64,000 bases of DNA from Amycolatopsis thermophila (GCF_030814215.1 NZ_JAUSUT010000001.1:6510001-6574000); one strand, 5' to 3'. Shown: positions 1 through 10,652, counted from the first letter of the stretch. Numbers and translations are program-made. Notes: generated by a model not told the origin, from the letters alone.

Positions 1-1197
1 CGACGCCCAGATCAGCGGCAGGAACCCCAGCGCCGCGCTGACGAGCGTCGCGGTGCGCAGGAAGGCCGCGTCACCCGCGCCGAGCAGCACCCCGTCCAGC
101 GCGAACACCACCCCGGCGATCGGCTGCAGCGCCACGAAGAACCACCACGCGTGCGGCACCTCCCCCAGCACACCCGGATCCGAGGTGAACGCGTGCGGCA
201 GCACCGGCGACACCGCCGCGAACACCACCCCCAGCACGCACCCCATCACCAGCCCGTACCCGGTGATCTGCCCGGCCACCCCGCGCGCCTGCCGCGCCGA
301 GCCCGCCCCCAGCGCGGCCCCGACCAGCGACTGGGCCGCGATCGCGACCGAGTCGAGCACCAGGGACAGGAACGTCCACAGCTGCAGCACGATCTGGTGC
401 GCCCCGACCGCCGCGGTCGACGTGCGCGCCGCGACCGCCGCCGCCGACACGAAGCACGCCTGGAACGCCAGGCTGCGCAGCACCAGATCGCGCCCCAGAC
501 CCAGCTGCGCACGCATCACCGCGGGCCGCGGGCGCAACGGCACCTTCTCGGCCACCAGCGCCCGCAGGAACAACCCGGCGCTGATCACCTGCGCCACCAC
601 GTTGGCGACCGCGGAGCCCGCCAGCCCCCAGTCCGCGGCGTAGACCAGCACCGGGCACAGCACGGCCGAGATCCCGTTGCCCGCCAGCACGAACCGCAGC
701 GGCCGGACCGCGTCCTGCACCCCGCGCATCCAGCCGTTGCCGGCCATGGTGATCAGGATCAGCGGCGCCCCGAACAGCGCGATCCGCAACCACGACACCG
801 CGGCGCCGGCGATCTCGTCACTGCCCGACAGCACCCGCGCGACCGGCCCCGCCAGCACCTGCCCGGCCACCAGTATGAGCAGGCCGACGACCACCGCCAG
901 CCAGGTGGCCTGCACGCCCTCGCTGACCGCCTCCGCCCGACGGCCCGCGCCGTGCAGGCGCGCGGTGCGCGAGGTGGTGCCGTAGGACAGGAACGTCAGC
1001 TGGGTCGACACCTGCGACAGCACGACCCCGCCGAGCGCGAGCCCGGCCAGTGGCAGCGCACCGAGGTGCCCGACGACGGCCGTGTCGACCAGCACGTACA
1101 GCGGTTCGGCGGCGAGCACCCCCAGCGCCGGGACCGCCAGACCCAGCACGCGCCGGGCCGGCACCTTCTCCCCGGCGGACTCCACGGTTTCGGACAC
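1..1197 (-). CDS. dinF: MATE-family efflux transporter (DinF type), 3' end cut by window
   Basis: About 399 codons are present from a GTG at 1197; the C-terminal 40-50 residues lie outside the window. The translation shows repeated hydrophobic helices and MATE/DinF-like features, including AAEPLYVLVDTAVVGHLG near the N-terminus and VGAHQIVLQLWTF in the second half. Family members are inner-membrane cation-coupled multidrug or metabolite exporters. It starts 31 bases after the nrnA stop and is probably co-transcribed at the end of the nusA-infB-rbfA operon, an order seen in many actinobacteria. The substrate cannot be inferred. Confidence 0.88.
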   Translation of the reverse strand, partial: MSETVESAGEKVPARRVLGLAVPALGVLAAEPLYVLVDTAVVGHLGALPLAGLALGGVVLSQVSTQLTFLSYGTTSRTARLHGAGRRAEAVSEGVQATWLAVVVGLLILVAGQVLAGPVARVLSGSDEIAGAAVSWLRIALFGAPLILITMAGNGWMRGVQDAVRPLRFVLAGNGISAVLCPVLVYAADWGLAGSAVANVVAQVISAGLFLRALVAEKVPLRPRPAVMRAQLGLGRDLVLRSLAFQACFVSAAAVAARTSTAAVGAHQIVLQLWTFLSLVLDSVAIAAQSLVGAALGAGSARQARGVAGQITGYGLVMGCVLGVVFAAVSPVLPHAFTSDPGVLGEVPHAWWFFVALQPIAGVVFALDGVLLGAGDAAFLRTATLVSAALGFLPLIWAS

Positions 1198-1228
1198 CCC
1201 TGCAGGTTAACGAGGGGGTCCGACGGGA

Positions 1229-2230
1229 TCAGCCGAGCAGGGGCGCCTCCGCCAGCGCCCGCCGCACCATCGCCAGCCCTTCCTCGGCGGTGCCGTGGAT
1301 CGTGCACCCGGCCGCCAGCCGGTGCCCGCCGCCGCCGAGGCTGCGCGCCGCCTGCGAGACGTCGATCTTGCCGATCGCCCGGAACGACACCGACCACTCC
1401 CCCGGCCCCTGCTCCTTGAGCACGACCGCGACCTCGGCCTCCCGCGTCGAGCGGATCACGTCGACCACGCCCTCGACCTCCTCCAGGCGCACCGTGGCGG
1501 CGACGTCCGCCGTCACCACGGCGTGGACCAGCCCGAAGCCCTGCGCCGCCTCCGGCTCCAGCCGCGCGGTGGCCAGGACGGCGGACAGCATCGGCAGCCA
1601 CGCGAACGGGTGATCGTCGATCACCTCGCGGGCCAGCCGGTCCGGGTCCACCCCGGCCTCCAGCAGACGGGCCGCCGCCCGGTGGGTCGACGGACGGGCG
1701 CGGCGGAACCCGCCGGTGTCGGTGACCAGCCCGGCGTAGAGACACCGCGCGATCGGCTCGTCCAGCGTCACACCCATCTCGTCGAGCAACGCGAGCACGA
1801 GCACCGCGGTGGCCTCGGCGGTGTCGTCGACCAGGTGAACCGAGCCGTAGCGCAGGTTCGAGGCGTGGTGGTCGACGACGAGCACCTCGCCCCCGCCGGA
1901 GCGAGTCGCCGCCACCCGGTCGGCCAGCCCGCCCAGCCGCGCCGGGCTCGGGGTGTCGAGGCAGACCAGCAGCCCGGCCGACGGCGGCACCTCGCCGGCC
2001 GGCACGAACAGCCCGTCGACGTCCAGGCCGCGCAGGCTCTCCGGAACCTCGGCCGGCTCGCCGAAGGACACGCGCACGGTCGCACCGCGCAGGTACAGCG
2101 CGCGGCCGAGGGCCAGTGCGCTGCCGAGCGCGTCGGCGTCGGGGCGGACGTGGGCCAGCAGGGTGACGTCGGTCGCTTCGCGCAGCAGCCCGGCGGCACG
2201 CGGGAAGTCGAGCGGGGCGGAGGTGCTCAT
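1229..2230 (-). CDS. nrnA: DHH-family bifunctional oligoribonuclease/PAP phosphatase NrnA
   Basis: 333 residues. The N-terminal DHH domain contains HVRPDADALGSALAL (metal-binding His and Asp), a central Asp and the VDHHASN motif. The C-terminal DHHA1 domain ends with a GGGGH motif. NrnA enzymes degrade 2-5 nucleotide RNAs and dephosphorylate 3'-phosphoadenosine 5'-phosphate (PAP). PAP is the by-product of sulfotransferases, and one is encoded at 20353. The usual actinobacterial neighbours (rbfA upstream, dinF downstream) are both present. The ATG start sits just before the divergent methyltransferase gene. Confidence 0.93.
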   Translation of the reverse strand: MSTSAPLDFPRAAGLLREATDVTLLAHVRPDADALGSALALGRALYLRGATVRVSFGEPAEVPESLRGLDVDGLFVPAGEVPPSAGLLVCLDTPSPARLGGLADRVAATRSGGGEVLVVDHHASNLRYGSVHLVDDTAEATAVLVLALLDEMGVTLDEPIARCLYAGLVTDTGGFRRARPSTHRAAARLLEAGVDPDRLAREVIDDHPFAWLPMLSAVLATARLEPEAAQGFGLVHAVVTADVAATVRLEEVEGVVDVIRSTREAEVAVVLKEQGPGEWSVSFRAIGKIDVSQAARSLGGGGHRLAAGCTIHGTAEEGLAMVRRALAEAPLLG

Positions 2231-2254
2231 GCGGGCAAGCTACGCTCCTTCCCG

Positions 2255-3289
2255 ATGTTCGACTACGGGATCCTCCTCTACCCCGGCGCCAACCGCGTCT
2301 ACGCCGACGCCTCCGCCGGTCTGCTGCGCGCCGAGCTGACGGTCTTCGGCGAGGCCCTGCGCACGCCGCTGTCCGGGATCGGCGAGCGCCGGGTCGGTGG
2401 CGTCACCTACGTCACGTTCGCCACGGAGACACCGCTGTCCGAAGAGGACATCGCGCTGCTGTCGAACCTCTCGTCGCTCTACGCGCTGTTCGAGTTCAGC
2501 GGCGACCTGCTGCGCCCCCTGGAGATCGCGCCGCTGGACAAGCTGGACTCCGACCTGCTCACGATCCAGAAGTACCCGGGCAAGACCAACGAGCTGTTCA
2601 CCAAGCTGCTGCTCAACGTCACGCTGCTGTCGCGGGCGGAGCCGGCCGGGTTCCTGACCCGGCCGCTGCACGTGGTGGATCCGTTGTGCGGACGGGGAAC
2701 CACGCTCAACCAGGCGATGATGTACGGCCTGGACGCCACCGGCCTGGACGTGGACAAGCGGGATTTCGAAGCCTACGAACGGTTCGTCAAGACCTGGCTG
2801 CGGCAGAAGCGGATCAAGCACACCGCGGACTCCGGCCCGCTGCGGCGGCACAAGCACCGGCTCGGGCAGCGCCTGGAGATCTCCTACGCGCTGGACAAGG
2901 AACGCTGGAAGGCCGGCGACGCGCGCCGGGTCATGTTCTTCAACGCCGACACCCTCACGACCGACGAGCTGCTCAAGGCCGCCTCGGCCGACATCGTGGT
3001 GGCCGACGCGCCCTACGGGGTCCAGCACGGCAGCCACCAGCCGGACGAGCTGGCGCGCAGCCCGCGCGACCTGCTCGCGGCGGCCGTGCCGGTGTGGGAG
3101 CGGGTGCTCAAGCCGGGCGGCGCGCTCGGCCTGTCGTGGAACACCCACGTCGCCAAGCGGGACGAGATCGCCGCGATCCTCGGCCGCGCGGGGCTCGAGG
3201 TCCGCACCGGCGGCCCGTTCGAGGAGTTCGCGCACCGCGTGGACCAGGCGATCCTGCGGGACCTGATCGTGGCCCGCAAGCCCGCCTGA
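2255..3289 (+). CDS. TRM11-like SAM-dependent RNA methyltransferase
   Basis: 344 residues from the ATG at 2255. Upstream in-frame sequence is antisense to nrnA and is not used. The C-terminal half is a Rossmann methyltransferase: a SAM-binding motif I (DPLCGRGTTLNQAMM, about residues 148-162) and a DAPYG motif IV (about 250), an amino-methyltransferase variant of D/N-PPY. The N-terminal half resembles the RNA-binding part of TRM11-type guanosine-N2 methyltransferases. A tRNA or other RNA substrate is likely but not shown. It is divergent from nrnA, with only 24 bases between the starts. Confidence 0.8.
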   Translation: MFDYGILLYPGANRVYADASAGLLRAELTVFGEALRTPLSGIGERRVGGVTYVTFATETPLSEEDIALLSNLSSLYALFEFSGDLLRPLEIAPLDKLDSDLLTIQKYPGKTNELFTKLLLNVTLLSRAEPAGFLTRPLHVVDPLCGRGTTLNQAMMYGLDATGLDVDKRDFEAYERFVKTWLRQKRIKHTADSGPLRRHKHRLGQRLEISYALDKERWKAGDARRVMFFNADTLTTDELLKAASADIVVADAPYGVQHGSHQPDELARSPRDLLAAAVPVWERVLKPGGALGLSWNTHVAKRDEIAAILGRAGLEVRTGGPFEEFAHRVDQAILRDLIVARKPA

Positions 3290-3316
3290 ACCCGAGCCGG
3301 CGCGTCGCTGCGGACC

Positions 3317-3709
3317 TCAGGACACGTGCGCCGCCGGCACCACGCCGAACGTGCCCGCCACGAACCGCCAGAACAGGGGCACCGCCTCGGCGACCGGGCG
3401 CTCCGCGACCTCGCCACCGGTGCCGACGTGCTCGACCCGCACCCAGCCCGGCACCATCACCACCCGCCGGGACCACGGCCCGGTCACCACCACGGCACCC
3501 CACGGGGCCCGCGGCACCGGCCGGTCCACCACGATCAGGTCACCCAGCGAGGTCGTCCCGAGCAGGGGGGCGCCGGAGTCGAGCACGCTGTCCACCACCT
3601 CGGCCATGTGGTCGTAGGCCGGGCGGGCGGCGGCGATCTGGCGGAACTCCGCGGCGATGTCCGCCCACGGCCGTGGCCGGAACGGGTACAGCCATCCCAT
3701 CGACCTCAC
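3317..3709 (-). CDS. Conserved hypothetical protein
   Basis: About 130 residues from a GTG at 3709, preceded by the purine-rich AGGGGG; an ATG at 3700 is also possible. The protein is rich in Val, Pro and Trp. It has a helical N-terminal part (WADIAAEFRQIAAARPAYDHMAEVVDSVL) followed by beta-rich sequence. No signal peptide, membrane segment or catalytic motif is visible, and I do not recognise a family. It is convergent with the TRM11-like gene and lies downstream of the rbfA terminator, so it is probably transcribed independently. Confidence 0.6.
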   Translation of the reverse strand: MRSMGWLYPFRPRPWADIAAEFRQIAAARPAYDHMAEVVDSVLDSGAPLLGTTSLGDLIVVDRPVPRAPWGAVVVTGPWSRRVVMVPGWVRVEHVGTGGEVAERPVAEAVPLFWRFVAGTFGVVPAAHVS

Positions 3710-3790
3710 GTGGACCCCCTCAGATCCGGGCTCAGCGGCAGCGCTCCCGAGATCCAAGCACCACCCGTCAAGGTGCCCGCGACACGAACA

Positions 3791-3816
3791 TGCCCCGCGC
3801 CGGCGGGCGCGGGGCA
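3791..3816 (-). terminator. Hairpin after rbfA
   Basis: TGCCCCGCGC and GCGCGGGGCA form a perfect 10-bp stem with a 6-base loop, 23 bases past the rbfA stop. There is no U-tract, as is common in actinobacteria. It probably ends the rimP-to-rbfA transcript. Confidence 0.6.
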
Positions 3817-3838
3817 CGGACAGCCGGACCGACCGGAC

Positions 3839-4300
3839 CTACTCCTCGGTGTCCTCGTCGTCCTCGGCTTCGCGCGGCTGCTTGTACGGGTCGGGGTCAC
3901 CCGCGTGCTTGGCGCCGGTCGCGCGGCGGGCCAGCTCGGCGTCGGCCTCGCGGGCCTTGGCCAGCAGGTCCTCGATGTGCCGGGCCTCCTCCGGGATGGT
4001 GTCCGCGACGAACGTCAGCGTCGGCGTGAACCGCACCCCGGTACCCTGCCCGACCCGGCTGCGCAGCACGCCCCGTGCCGACTCCAGCGCCGCCGCCGCG
4101 CCCGGGAAGTCCGGCTTGGACTCCAGGTTCTCCCCCAGCACCGTGTAGTACACGGTCGCGTCGTGCAGGTCCGCGGTGATCTTCGCGTCGGTGATCGTCA
4201 CGTTCTTCAACCGCGGGTCCTTGATCTCGTGCTCGATCGCCGACGCGACGATCTGCGAGATCCGCTTGGACAGCCTGCGGGCGCGAGCCGGATCGGCCAT
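3839..4300 (-). CDS. rbfA: Ribosome-binding factor A
   Basis: 153 residues. RbfA binds the 30S subunit and helps mature the 5' end of 16S rRNA. The KH-like core is clear ([20 protein letters not shown], then [14 protein letters not shown]), followed by an acidic low-complexity tail ending DDEDTEE. I chose the ATG at 4300 because GAGGGGA sits 7 bases upstream; a GTG at 4303 is also in frame but too close to that site. It follows DUF503 by 12 bases within the infB operon. Confidence 0.95.
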   Translation of the reverse strand: MADPARARRLSKRISQIVASAIEHEIKDPRLKNVTITDAKITADLHDATVYYTVLGENLESKPDFPGAAAALESARGVLRSRVGQGTGVRFTPTLTFVADTIPEEARHIEDLLAKAREADAELARRATGAKHAGDPDPYKQPREAEDDEDTEE

Positions 4301-4312
4301 CACGCACTCCCC

Positions 4313-4606
4313 TCAGTCTTCCGGCCCGACCAGCCGGCGGCGGGCGGACAGCAGCTCCAGTTCGGGGCGCTGCGCCACCAGTCGTTCACAGCCGTCGAGC
4401 ACATCACGAACATGCTCGCCGTCGGCCGCCACCACCGCCACCCCGATCAGGGCACGGCGGTGCAGGTCGAGATGACCGGCCTCGGCGACCGACACCTCGA
4501 ACCTGCGGCGAACCTCGGCGACGAGCGGCCGCACCAGCGACCGTTTCTGCTTCAGCGACTGGACGTCGCCGAACAGCACGTCGAGCTCGAGAGCACCTAC
4601 GTACAT
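4313..4606 (-). CDS. DUF503 (YlxP-like) family protein
   Basis: 97 residues starting MYVGALELDVLFGDVQSLKQKR, the signature beginning of DUF503/YlxP proteins (about 95 residues, ferredoxin-like fold). Family members sit almost invariably between infB and rbfA and are thought to assist RNA or ribosome metabolism. The exact function is unproven. It is 67 bases after infB and 12 bases before rbfA. Confidence 0.9.
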   Translation of the reverse strand: MYVGALELDVLFGDVQSLKQKRSLVRPLVAEVRRRFEVSVAEAGHLDLHRRALIGVAVVAADGEHVRDVLDGCERLVAQRPELELLSARRRLVGPED

Positions 4607-4629
4607 CAGTTCCCTGTCCCAGGTGAGGC

Positions 4630-4659
4630 CGCGGGGCCGGTCACCCGACCGGCCCCGCG
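4630..4659 (-). terminator. Strong hairpin between infB and DUF503
   Basis: CGCGGGGCCGGTC and its exact complement form a 13-bp stem with a 4-base loop, between the infB stop and the DUF503 start. It has no U-run. It may be a partial terminator or RNA-stabilising element that lowers rbfA expression relative to infB. Confidence 0.55.
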
Positions 4660-4673
4660 AACCACTACCCGAC

Positions 4674-7583
4674 TCAGACGCGCGGCTTCTCGCGCTGCTC
4701 GTAGGTCTCGATGATGTCGCCGACCTTGATGTCGCTGTAGGACCCGAGCGTGAGACCACACTCGTAGCCCTCCCGGACCTCGACCACATCGTCCTTGAAC
4801 CGCCGCAGCGAGCTGACCGGCAGGTTCTGGGCGACGACCACGTTGTCCCGCAGCAGGCGCGCCTTGGCGTTGCGGCGGATCTCCCCGGACTGCACCAGGC
4901 AACCGGCGATCGTGCCGAACTTGGAGGACTTGAAGACCTCGCGCACCTCGGCGCGGCCCAGCTCGACCTCTTCGTACTCCGGCTTGAGCATGCCCTTGAG
5001 GGCCTGCTCGATCTCGTCGATCGCCTGGTAGATGACCGTGTAGTACCGGACGTCGACGCCCTCGCGGTTGGCCCGCTCGGTCGCCTTGCCCTCGGCCCGC
5101 ACGTTGAAGCCCAGGACGATCGCGTCGGAGGCCGTGGCCAGGTCGATGTCGCTCTCGGTGACACCACCGACGCCGCGGTGGACCACGTTCAGCTCGACCT
5201 CGTCGCCGACGTCCAGCTGCACGAGCGACGCTTCCAGCGCCTCGACCGTACCCGAGTTGTCACCCTTGATGATCAGGTTGAGGCTGTTGGTCTCCTTCAG
5301 CGCGGAGTCCAGGTCCTCCAGGCTGACGCGCTTGCGCTTGGCGGCGTTCTGCGCGTTGCGGATGCGGGCCTGACGGCGCTCGGCGATCTGCCGGGCCACC
5401 CGGTCCTCCTCGACGACGAGGAACGTGTCGCCGGCGCCGGGCACCGACGTGAAGCCGATGACCTGCACCGGACGCGAGGGCAGCGCCTCGGTGACGTCCT
5501 CGTTGTACTCGTCGACCATCCGCCGTACGCGGCCGTACGCGTCGCCGGCGACGACCGAGTCGCCGACCCGCAGGGTGCCGCGCTGGACCAGCACGGTGGC
5601 CACCGGGCCGCGGCCGCGGTCGAGGTGCGCCTCGATCGCGACGCCCTGTGCCGCCATGTCCGGGTTGGCCCGCAGGTCCAGGGTGGCGTCCGCGGTCAAC
5701 AGGATCGCCTCGAGCAGCCCGTCGATGTTGATGTTCTCGCGGGCGGAGATGTCGACGAACATGGTGTCGCCGCCGTACTCCTCGGCCACCAGGCCGTACT
5801 CGGTGAGCTGCTGGCGGATCTTCTGCGGGTTCGCACCCTCCTTGTCGATCTTGTTCACCGCGACCACGATCGGCGCCTTGGCCGCCTGGGCGTGGTTGAT
5901 CGCCTCCACCGTCTGCGGCATGACGCCGTCGTCGGCGGCGACCACGATCACCGCGATGTCGGTGGAGTTCGCACCACGGGCACGCATGGCGGTGAACGCC
6001 TCGTGACCGGGGGTGTCGATGAAGGTGATCAGGCGCGGATTGCCGTCGAGCTCGGTCTCGACCTGGTAGGCACCGATGTGCTGGGTGATGCCACCGGCCT
6101 CCCGCTCGTGCACCCGCGTCTTGCGGATGGTGTCGAGCAGGCGGGTCTTACCGTGGTCGACGTGACCCATCACGGTCACCACCGGCGGGCGGACCTGCAG
6201 GTCCTCCTCGCCGCCCTCGTCCTCACCGTAGGTGATGTCGAAGGTCTCCAGCAGCTCGCGGTCCTCCTCCTCGGGGGAGACGACCTGCACGTTGTAGTTC
6301 ATCTCCGAGCCGAGGAGCTCCAGCACCTCGTCCGAGACGGACTGCGTCGCGGTGACCATCTCGCCCAGGTGGAACAGCACCTGCACCAGGGAGGCCGGGT
6401 TCGCGTCGATCTTCTCCGCGAAGTCGGTCAGCGAGGCACCGCGCGGCAGCCGGATGGTCTCACCGCTGCCCTTGGGCAGCCGGATGCCACCGACCGACGG
6501 CGCCTGCATGTTCTCCATGTACTCCTGGCGCTTCTGCCGCTTCGACTTGCGGCCCTTGCGCGAGGGACCACCGGGACGCCCGAAGGCACCGGCCGTGCCA
6601 CCGCGGCCACCGCCGCCGCCACGACCGCCGCGGAAGCCGCCGCCACCACCGGCCGGGGCGCCGCCGCCGCCACCGGGGCGGAAACCGCCGCCACCGCCAC
6701 CGCCGCCGGGACCACCGCGCGGGGCGCCGCCACCGCGGGGACCACCCGGTCCGCCACGGCCGGCACCGGCACCACGGCCGCCGCCGGGACCACCACGGCC
6801 CGCACCACCGGGACCGCCGCCGGGCCGCTGCACGCGGCCGGGCATCATCCCCGGGTTCGGGCGCGGCGGCATGTTGCCCGGGCTCGGGCGGTTGCCGCCA
6901 CCGGGACGCGGAGCCGGACGATCGCCGCCGGACCGCTCGGCCGGGCGCTCGCCGCCCTGACCGCCGGGACGTGCCGGCGGCCGCGGCGCGGGCGAGCCGG
7001 AGCCGACACCGAAGGGGTTGTTGCCGGGCCGCGGGGCGCGCGGACCGGGCTTCGGCCCGGGCTTGGGGCCCTGCGGCTTGGGCGGTACCACCGAACCGGA
7101 CTGGCCGGTCCCGCCGGCACCGGGACGCGGTGCGGGCTTCGGTGTCTGGGGCTGCGCCTTCGCGGCCGGGGCCTGCTGCTGCGGGGCCGGCTCCTGGGCC
7201 GGACGCTGCTGCTGCGGGGCCTGCGGCTGCGCGGCCTCGGGCGCCTGCGGCGCCGGGGCCTGCTGCTGCGGGCCGGGACGCGGGCCGGGCTTGGCGCCCG
7301 GGACCGGGCGGGCCTGCGGCTGCTGCTGGCGCGGCGCACCCGGCTTGGGTGCCGCGCCGTTGCCGTTCCCGGACGGCGGGGCCGGCCGGGCGCCGCCGGA
7401 CCGGCCGGCGGGCTTGCTGTCCTTGGTGACGAAGGCGTCACGCAGCCGCCGGGCAACGGGTGCCTCGACGGTCGACGACGCCGACTTCACGAACTCGCCC
7501 TGCTCCTTCAGCTTGGCGAGAACTTCCTTGCTCGTAACCCCGAGCTCCTTCGCGAGCTCGTGCACACGGGCCTTGCCTGCCAC
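4674..7583 (-). CDS. infB: Translation initiation factor IF-2
   Basis: About 969 residues. IF-2 is the GTPase that brings initiator tRNA to the 30S subunit and drives subunit joining. The N-terminus [16 protein letters not shown] is the IF2_N domain and fixes the start at the GTG (7583), after AGGAGA. Residues about 60-370 are a long Pro/Gly/Ala/Arg/Gln-rich linker. The GTPase domain has G1 GHVDHGKT (near 470), G3 DTPGHEAF and G4 NKID (near 576), followed by beta-barrel domains and the C-terminal fMet-tRNA-binding domain. The gene lies downstream of ylxR, as in most actinobacteria. Confidence 0.98.
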   Translation of the reverse strand: MAGKARVHELAKELGVTSKEVLAKLKEQGEFVKSASSTVEAPVARRLRDAFVTKDSKPAGRSGGARPAPPSGNGNGAAPKPGAPRQQQPQARPVPGAKPGPRPGPQQQAPAPQAPEAAQPQAPQQQRPAQEPAPQQQAPAAKAQPQTPKPAPRPGAGGTGQSGSVVPPKPQGPKPGPKPGPRAPRPGNNPFGVGSGSPAPRPPARPGGQGGERPAERSGGDRPAPRPGGGNRPSPGNMPPRPNPGMMPGRVQRPGGGPGGAGRGGPGGGRGAGAGRGGPGGPRGGGAPRGGPGGGGGGGGFRPGGGGGAPAGGGGGFRGGRGGGGGRGGTAGAFGRPGGPSRKGRKSKRQKRQEYMENMQAPSVGGIRLPKGSGETIRLPRGASLTDFAEKIDANPASLVQVLFHLGEMVTATQSVSDEVLELLGSEMNYNVQVVSPEEEDRELLETFDITYGEDEGGEEDLQVRPPVVTVMGHVDHGKTRLLDTIRKTRVHEREAGGITQHIGAYQVETELDGNPRLITFIDTPGHEAFTAMRARGANSTDIAVIVVAADDGVMPQTVEAINHAQAAKAPIVVAVNKIDKEGANPQKIRQQLTEYGLVAEEYGGDTMFVDISARENINIDGLLEAILLTADATLDLRANPDMAAQGVAIEAHLDRGRGPVATVLVQRGTLRVGDSVVAGDAYGRVRRMVDEYNEDVTEALPSRPVQVIGFTSVPGAGDTFLVVEEDRVARQIAERRQARIRNAQNAAKRKRVSLEDLDSALKETNSLNLIIKGDNSGTVEALEASLVQLDVGDEVELNVVHRGVGGVTESDIDLATASDAIVLGFNVRAEGKATERANREGVDVRYYTVIYQAIDEIEQALKGMLKPEYEEVELGRAEVREVFKSSKFGTIAGCLVQSGEIRRNAKARLLRDNVVVAQNLPVSSLRRFKDDVVEVREGYECGLTLGSYSDIKVGDIIETYEQREKPRV

Positions 7584-7661
7584 TGCTCTCCTCAACTGGT
7601 GAGGCCGGGCGGCAAAACCCGCTCGACCTCGTCCTATCGTCGCGCGTTCATGGCTTCAGCT

Positions 7662-8063
7662 TCACGGCTGACTCATGACGGGTCGACCTGCTTCCTTCAT
7701 TCCATCCGGAGCGGGGCCTTCCCCCGCTCCATGCTTCCCGGTGAGCTTCCCGAGGTGCTCGCGCAGCCCCGCCGCGTCGAGCGTCCCGTGGACCCGAAGG
7801 GCCCTGGGAAACGCCCGCCGCCGCTCGGCCTTGGCCAGGCACTCCGGGGCCGGGTGCACCCAGGCACCCCGTCCCGGCAGCCGCCGACGCGTGTCGGCGA
7901 CCAGCCGCCCGTCCCGCACGACCACTCGCAGTAGCTCACCGGCCGTAGCCCGCTTCCGGCATCCCACACACGTCCGTACCGGGGTGTGCCCCGGGTGGTC
8001 CGAGCGAGGGGTAACCGAGCGCGAACTCCGCACCACCGTCGAGTTTAACTCCTGGCCTGTCAC
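7662..8063 (-). CDS. ylxR: YlxR-family RNA-binding protein (DUF448)
   Basis: Up to 133 residues. The core [20 protein letters not shown] followed by [16 protein letters not shown] is the YlxR fold, a small basic nucleic-acid-binding protein always near nusA-infB. Family members have been reported to affect transcription or bind RNase P. The upstream GTG overlaps the nusA stop by four bases (GTGA), implying coupling. A later GTG at 8036 is possible and would remove the odd N-terminal stretch, including a rare TTA leucine codon. The C-terminal tail after the core is low-complexity. Confidence 0.88.
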   Translation of the reverse strand: MTGQELNSTVVRSSRSVTPRSDHPGHTPVRTCVGCRKRATAGELLRVVVRDGRLVADTRRRLPGRGAWVHPAPECLAKAERRRAFPRALRVHGTLDAAGLREHLGKLTGKHGAGEGPAPDGMKEAGRPVMSQP

Positions 8064-9085
8064 TCAGCCGAACCGGTTGTCGCGTGGGCCGCGTCCTCCG
8101 GCTCGGCACCGGCTGCCGCATCGCTGCGGATGTCGATGCGCCACCCGGTGAGCCGGGCGGCCAGGCGGGCGTTCTGGCCTTCCTTGCCGATGGCCAGGGA
8201 CAGCTGGAAGTCCGGCACCACCACGCGGGCCGTCTTCGCACGCTCGTCCACCACCTTGACCGACACAACCTTCGCCGGCGACAGCGCATTCCCGACGAAG
8301 CGAGCCGGGTCCTCGGAGTAGTCGACGATGTCGATCTTCTCACCCCCGAGTTCGCTCATCACATTGCGTACCCGCTGACCCATCGGGCCGATGCAGGCGC
8401 CCTTGGCGTTGACGCCGGGCACCGTGGAGCGGACGGCGATCTTGGAGCGGTGCCCGGACTCGCGCGCGACCGCCGCGATCTCGACGGTGCCGTCGGCGAT
8501 CTCGGGGACCTCCAGCGCGAACAGCCGCCGCACCAGGTGCGGGTGGGTGCGCGACAGCGTGATCGACGGGCCGCGCGAGCTGCGCGACACGCTCACCACG
8601 TAGGCCTTGATGCGGGCGCCGTGCTCGTAGTTCTCCCCCGGCACCTGCTCGCCCGGCGGCAGCACGCCCTCGGTGTCGCCGACCTGCACGATCACCATGC
8701 CGCGGGCGTTGGCCCGCGCGTCGCGCTGGATGACGCCGGCGACGATCTCGCCCTCACGGGTGGAGAACTCGCCGTAGGTCTTCTCGTGCTCGGCGTCGCG
8801 CAGGCGCTGCAGGATGACCTGGCGGGCGGTGGTGGCGGCGATGCGGCCGAACCCCTCGGGGGTGTCGTCCCACTCCTCGTCGACCTCGCCGTCCTCGGTC
8901 AGCGTGTGCGCCAGCACCCGGACGACCCCGGTCTTGCGGTCGATGTCGATGCGCGCGTGCGGCTGGTGCCCCTCGGTGTGCTTGTAGGCCGTGAGCAGGG
9001 CCGTCTCGATGGCCTCGAGCACCGTCTCGAAGGGGATGTCCTTGTCCCGCTCGATCGCGCGCAGGGCCGCGATGTCCACGTTCAC
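8060..9085 (-). CDS. nusA: Transcription termination/antitermination factor NusA
   Basis: 341 residues from the GTG at 9085, behind GGAGGAGG. It binds RNA polymerase and nascent RNA to modulate pausing, termination and antitermination. The N-terminal domain ([21 protein letters not shown]) is followed by an S1 domain and tandem KH domains; the KH GxxG-type motifs are [14 protein letters not shown] (about 225-240) and [18 protein letters not shown] near the C-terminus. It lacks the C-terminal acidic repeats of E. coli NusA, as is normal in actinobacteria. The start overlaps the rimP stop by GTGA. Confidence 0.97.
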   Translation of the reverse strand: MNVDIAALRAIERDKDIPFETVLEAIETALLTAYKHTEGHQPHARIDIDRKTGVVRVLAHTLTEDGEVDEEWDDTPEGFGRIAATTARQVILQRLRDAEHEKTYGEFSTREGEIVAGVIQRDARANARGMVIVQVGDTEGVLPPGEQVPGENYEHGARIKAYVVSVSRSSRGPSITLSRTHPHLVRRLFALEVPEIADGTVEIAAVARESGHRSKIAVRSTVPGVNAKGACIGPMGQRVRNVMSELGGEKIDIVDYSEDPARFVGNALSPAKVVSVKVVDERAKTARVVVPDFQLSLAIGKEGQNARLAARLTGWRIDIRSDAAAGAEPEDAAHATTGSAE

Positions 9086-9615
9086 TTCGGATCCTCCTCC
9101 GGCTCGGTGGTGTTGTTCCCCGAGGCGTCCTGGTCGAGCAGCTTCAGCTCCTCGGTCGGTGGTTGCCTGAACTCGATCTCGATCACGGCCTTGGCCACGT
9201 CGGCGTAGCGCACGTCCCTGATCTCCCCGGCCACCAGCACGCGCACGGAGTGCTCGCCCGCGTGGCCGACGCGGCCCACGTACTCGGCGCCGTCCTTCGG
9301 GGTGATCCGCACCAGGCGGAACCGCGAGCGGCGCCAGTGGCGGGGCCGGGTCAGCGGGCGGTCGACGCCCGGCGAGGTCACTTCGAGCGTGTAGGCGCCC
9401 GCGATCAGCTGCTCGTGCTCGTCCAGCGCGGCCGAGACGGCACGGCTGATGTCGGCGACCTCGTCGAGTCCCACGCCGTCGTCGGAATCGACGACGACCT
9501 TGACGAGCTTGCGGCGGCCCGCCTGCTGGACGTCGAGCGCGTCGAGGTCGAAACCCGCGCCGGACACGGCTTCGGCCACGATCGGCTCGAGCCGGGCGGC
9601 GAGTTCTCCAGGCAC
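9082..9615 (-). CDS. rimP: Ribosome maturation factor RimP
   Basis: 177 residues. It is needed for 30S assembly. The N-terminal alpha-beta domain includes [18 protein letters not shown] in its actinobacterial form ([13 protein letters not shown], about 80-92), followed by an SH3-like C-terminal domain. I chose the GTG at 9615 because AGGAGA lies 8 bases upstream. The frame stays open to 9684, but that stretch ([11 protein letters not shown]) does not look conserved. It is the first gene of the nusA-infB operon, whose promoter must lie in 9616-9722, divergent from the lipoprotein gene. Confidence 0.93.
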   Translation of the reverse strand: MPGELAARLEPIVAEAVSGAGFDLDALDVQQAGRRKLVKVVVDSDDGVGLDEVADISRAVSAALDEHEQLIAGAYTLEVTSPGVDRPLTRPRHWRRSRFRLVRITPKDGAEYVGRVGHAGEHSVRVLVAGEIRDVRYADVAKAVIEIEFRQPPTEELKLLDQDASGNNTTEPEEDPK

Positions 9616-9722
9616 CTTGGCGCTCTCCTGTTTGGTCTGCTGTCGGTCGGTGGGGAACCAGCTTATCTTGTTGCCCCCGGTCACCGCCCGTGGTCACCGG
9701 CCCCCTGGCAGGATGGGCGCAC

Positions 9723-10652
9723 GTGAGACCCCGTACCCGTCGTGACGTCCTGCGCGCGAGCGCCCTGGCGGCACTGGCCGTCCCGCTCGCGGCGTGCCAG
9801 ACCGGCTACTCCGACGAACCGGATCCGCTGGCCCTGCTGGCCGAACAGGCGCGGGCCGACGCGGCCGCCGCCGACGCCGTGGCCGCGTCCTCGTCGGCGG
9901 ACGCGGCGGTGGCGCGCGAGTACTCCGCCGCCCGGACCGCGCACGCCCGCGCCCTGCAGTCCGAAGTGGACCGCCTCAACCGGCCGAAGTCGACGGCGCA
10001 GCCGGTGGTGGCCGCCCAGCAGGGCATGGCCGGGCTCAAGCAGCGGCTGGCGACGGCCCGCGCGCAGGCGGAGGCCCTGGTCGGCGGGCTGCCGCGGTAC
10101 CGGGCCGGGCTGGTGGCCGCGGTCGCCGGCGGGTGCGCCGGGCTGCAGCAGGTCGGCAGCAACCTGGGGCCGGGCACCGACCCGGGCCAGGTGAGCGCGC
10201 CCTCGTCGGCCGTCCCGCCGGAGTCGGCCGGGCCGCTGCAGCAGGCGCTGTCCGCCGAGCACGCCGCGTTGTGGATCTACGGGCTGGTCAGCGCGTTCCT
10301 GCCGGACGCCTACACCGCCGGGGTCGCCGAGGGCACCGCCGAGCACCAGGACCGGCGCGACGCGTGCGTGCGCATGCTGACCGCGGCCGGGGTGGAGCCG
10401 GAGGTGGCCGAGCCGGCGTACATCACGCCGAAGCCGGTCACCGACGCCACCTCGGCGAAGAGCGTGGTGGCCACCGCCGAGGCCGACGCCGCCACGGCCT
10501 GGCGGGGCGTGCTGGAGCAGACCGACGACGCGGCGCTGCGCGCGGTGGCGCTGAAGGCGCTGCTGGCCTCGGCCCGCCGCGGCACCCGCTGGCGGGAGGC
10601 CGCGGGCGAGCACCCGGTGGCGATCGTGCTGCCGGGGTCCGCCCAGAGCTGA
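9723..10652 (+). CDS. Tat-exported lipoprotein with ferritin-like domain (DUF4439)
   Basis: 309 residues. The N-terminus [20 protein letters not shown] has a twin-arginine motif, a hydrophobic core and a lipobox (LAAC), so the mature protein should be lipid-anchored on the outer face. Residues about 30-150 are an Ala-rich helical region. The C-terminal domain ([20 protein letters not shown], then helices through [18 protein letters not shown]) matches the four-helix DUF4439 ferritin-like fold found beside rimP in many actinobacteria. Function is unknown. The GTG start at 9723 puts the Tat signal at the very N-terminus. Confidence 0.87.
   Translation: MRPRTRRDVLRASALAALAVPLAACQTGYSDEPDPLALLAEQARADAAAADAVAASSSADAAVAREYSAARTAHARALQSEVDRLNRPKSTAQPVVAAQQGMAGLKQRLATARAQAEALVGGLPRYRAGLVAAVAGGCAGLQQVGSNLGPGTDPGQVSAPSSAVPPESAGPLQQALSAEHAALWIYGLVSAFLPDAYTAGVAEGTAEHQDRRDACVRMLTAAGVEPEVAEPAYITPKPVTDATSAKSVVATAEADAATAWRGVLEQTDDAALRAVALKALLASARRGTRWREAAGEHPVAIVLPGSAQS

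Noticed and set aside
4623..7934. A very long plus-strand open frame opposite infB
   Set aside because: Antisense shadow of a GC-rich gene. Its His/Arg/Leu-rich translation has no family features, while the minus-strand frame is a clear IF-2.
8045..8048. bldA-type TTA regulation of ylxR
   Set aside because: The TTA lies in the doubtful N-terminal extension. If translation starts at the GTG at 8036, the codon is not translated.
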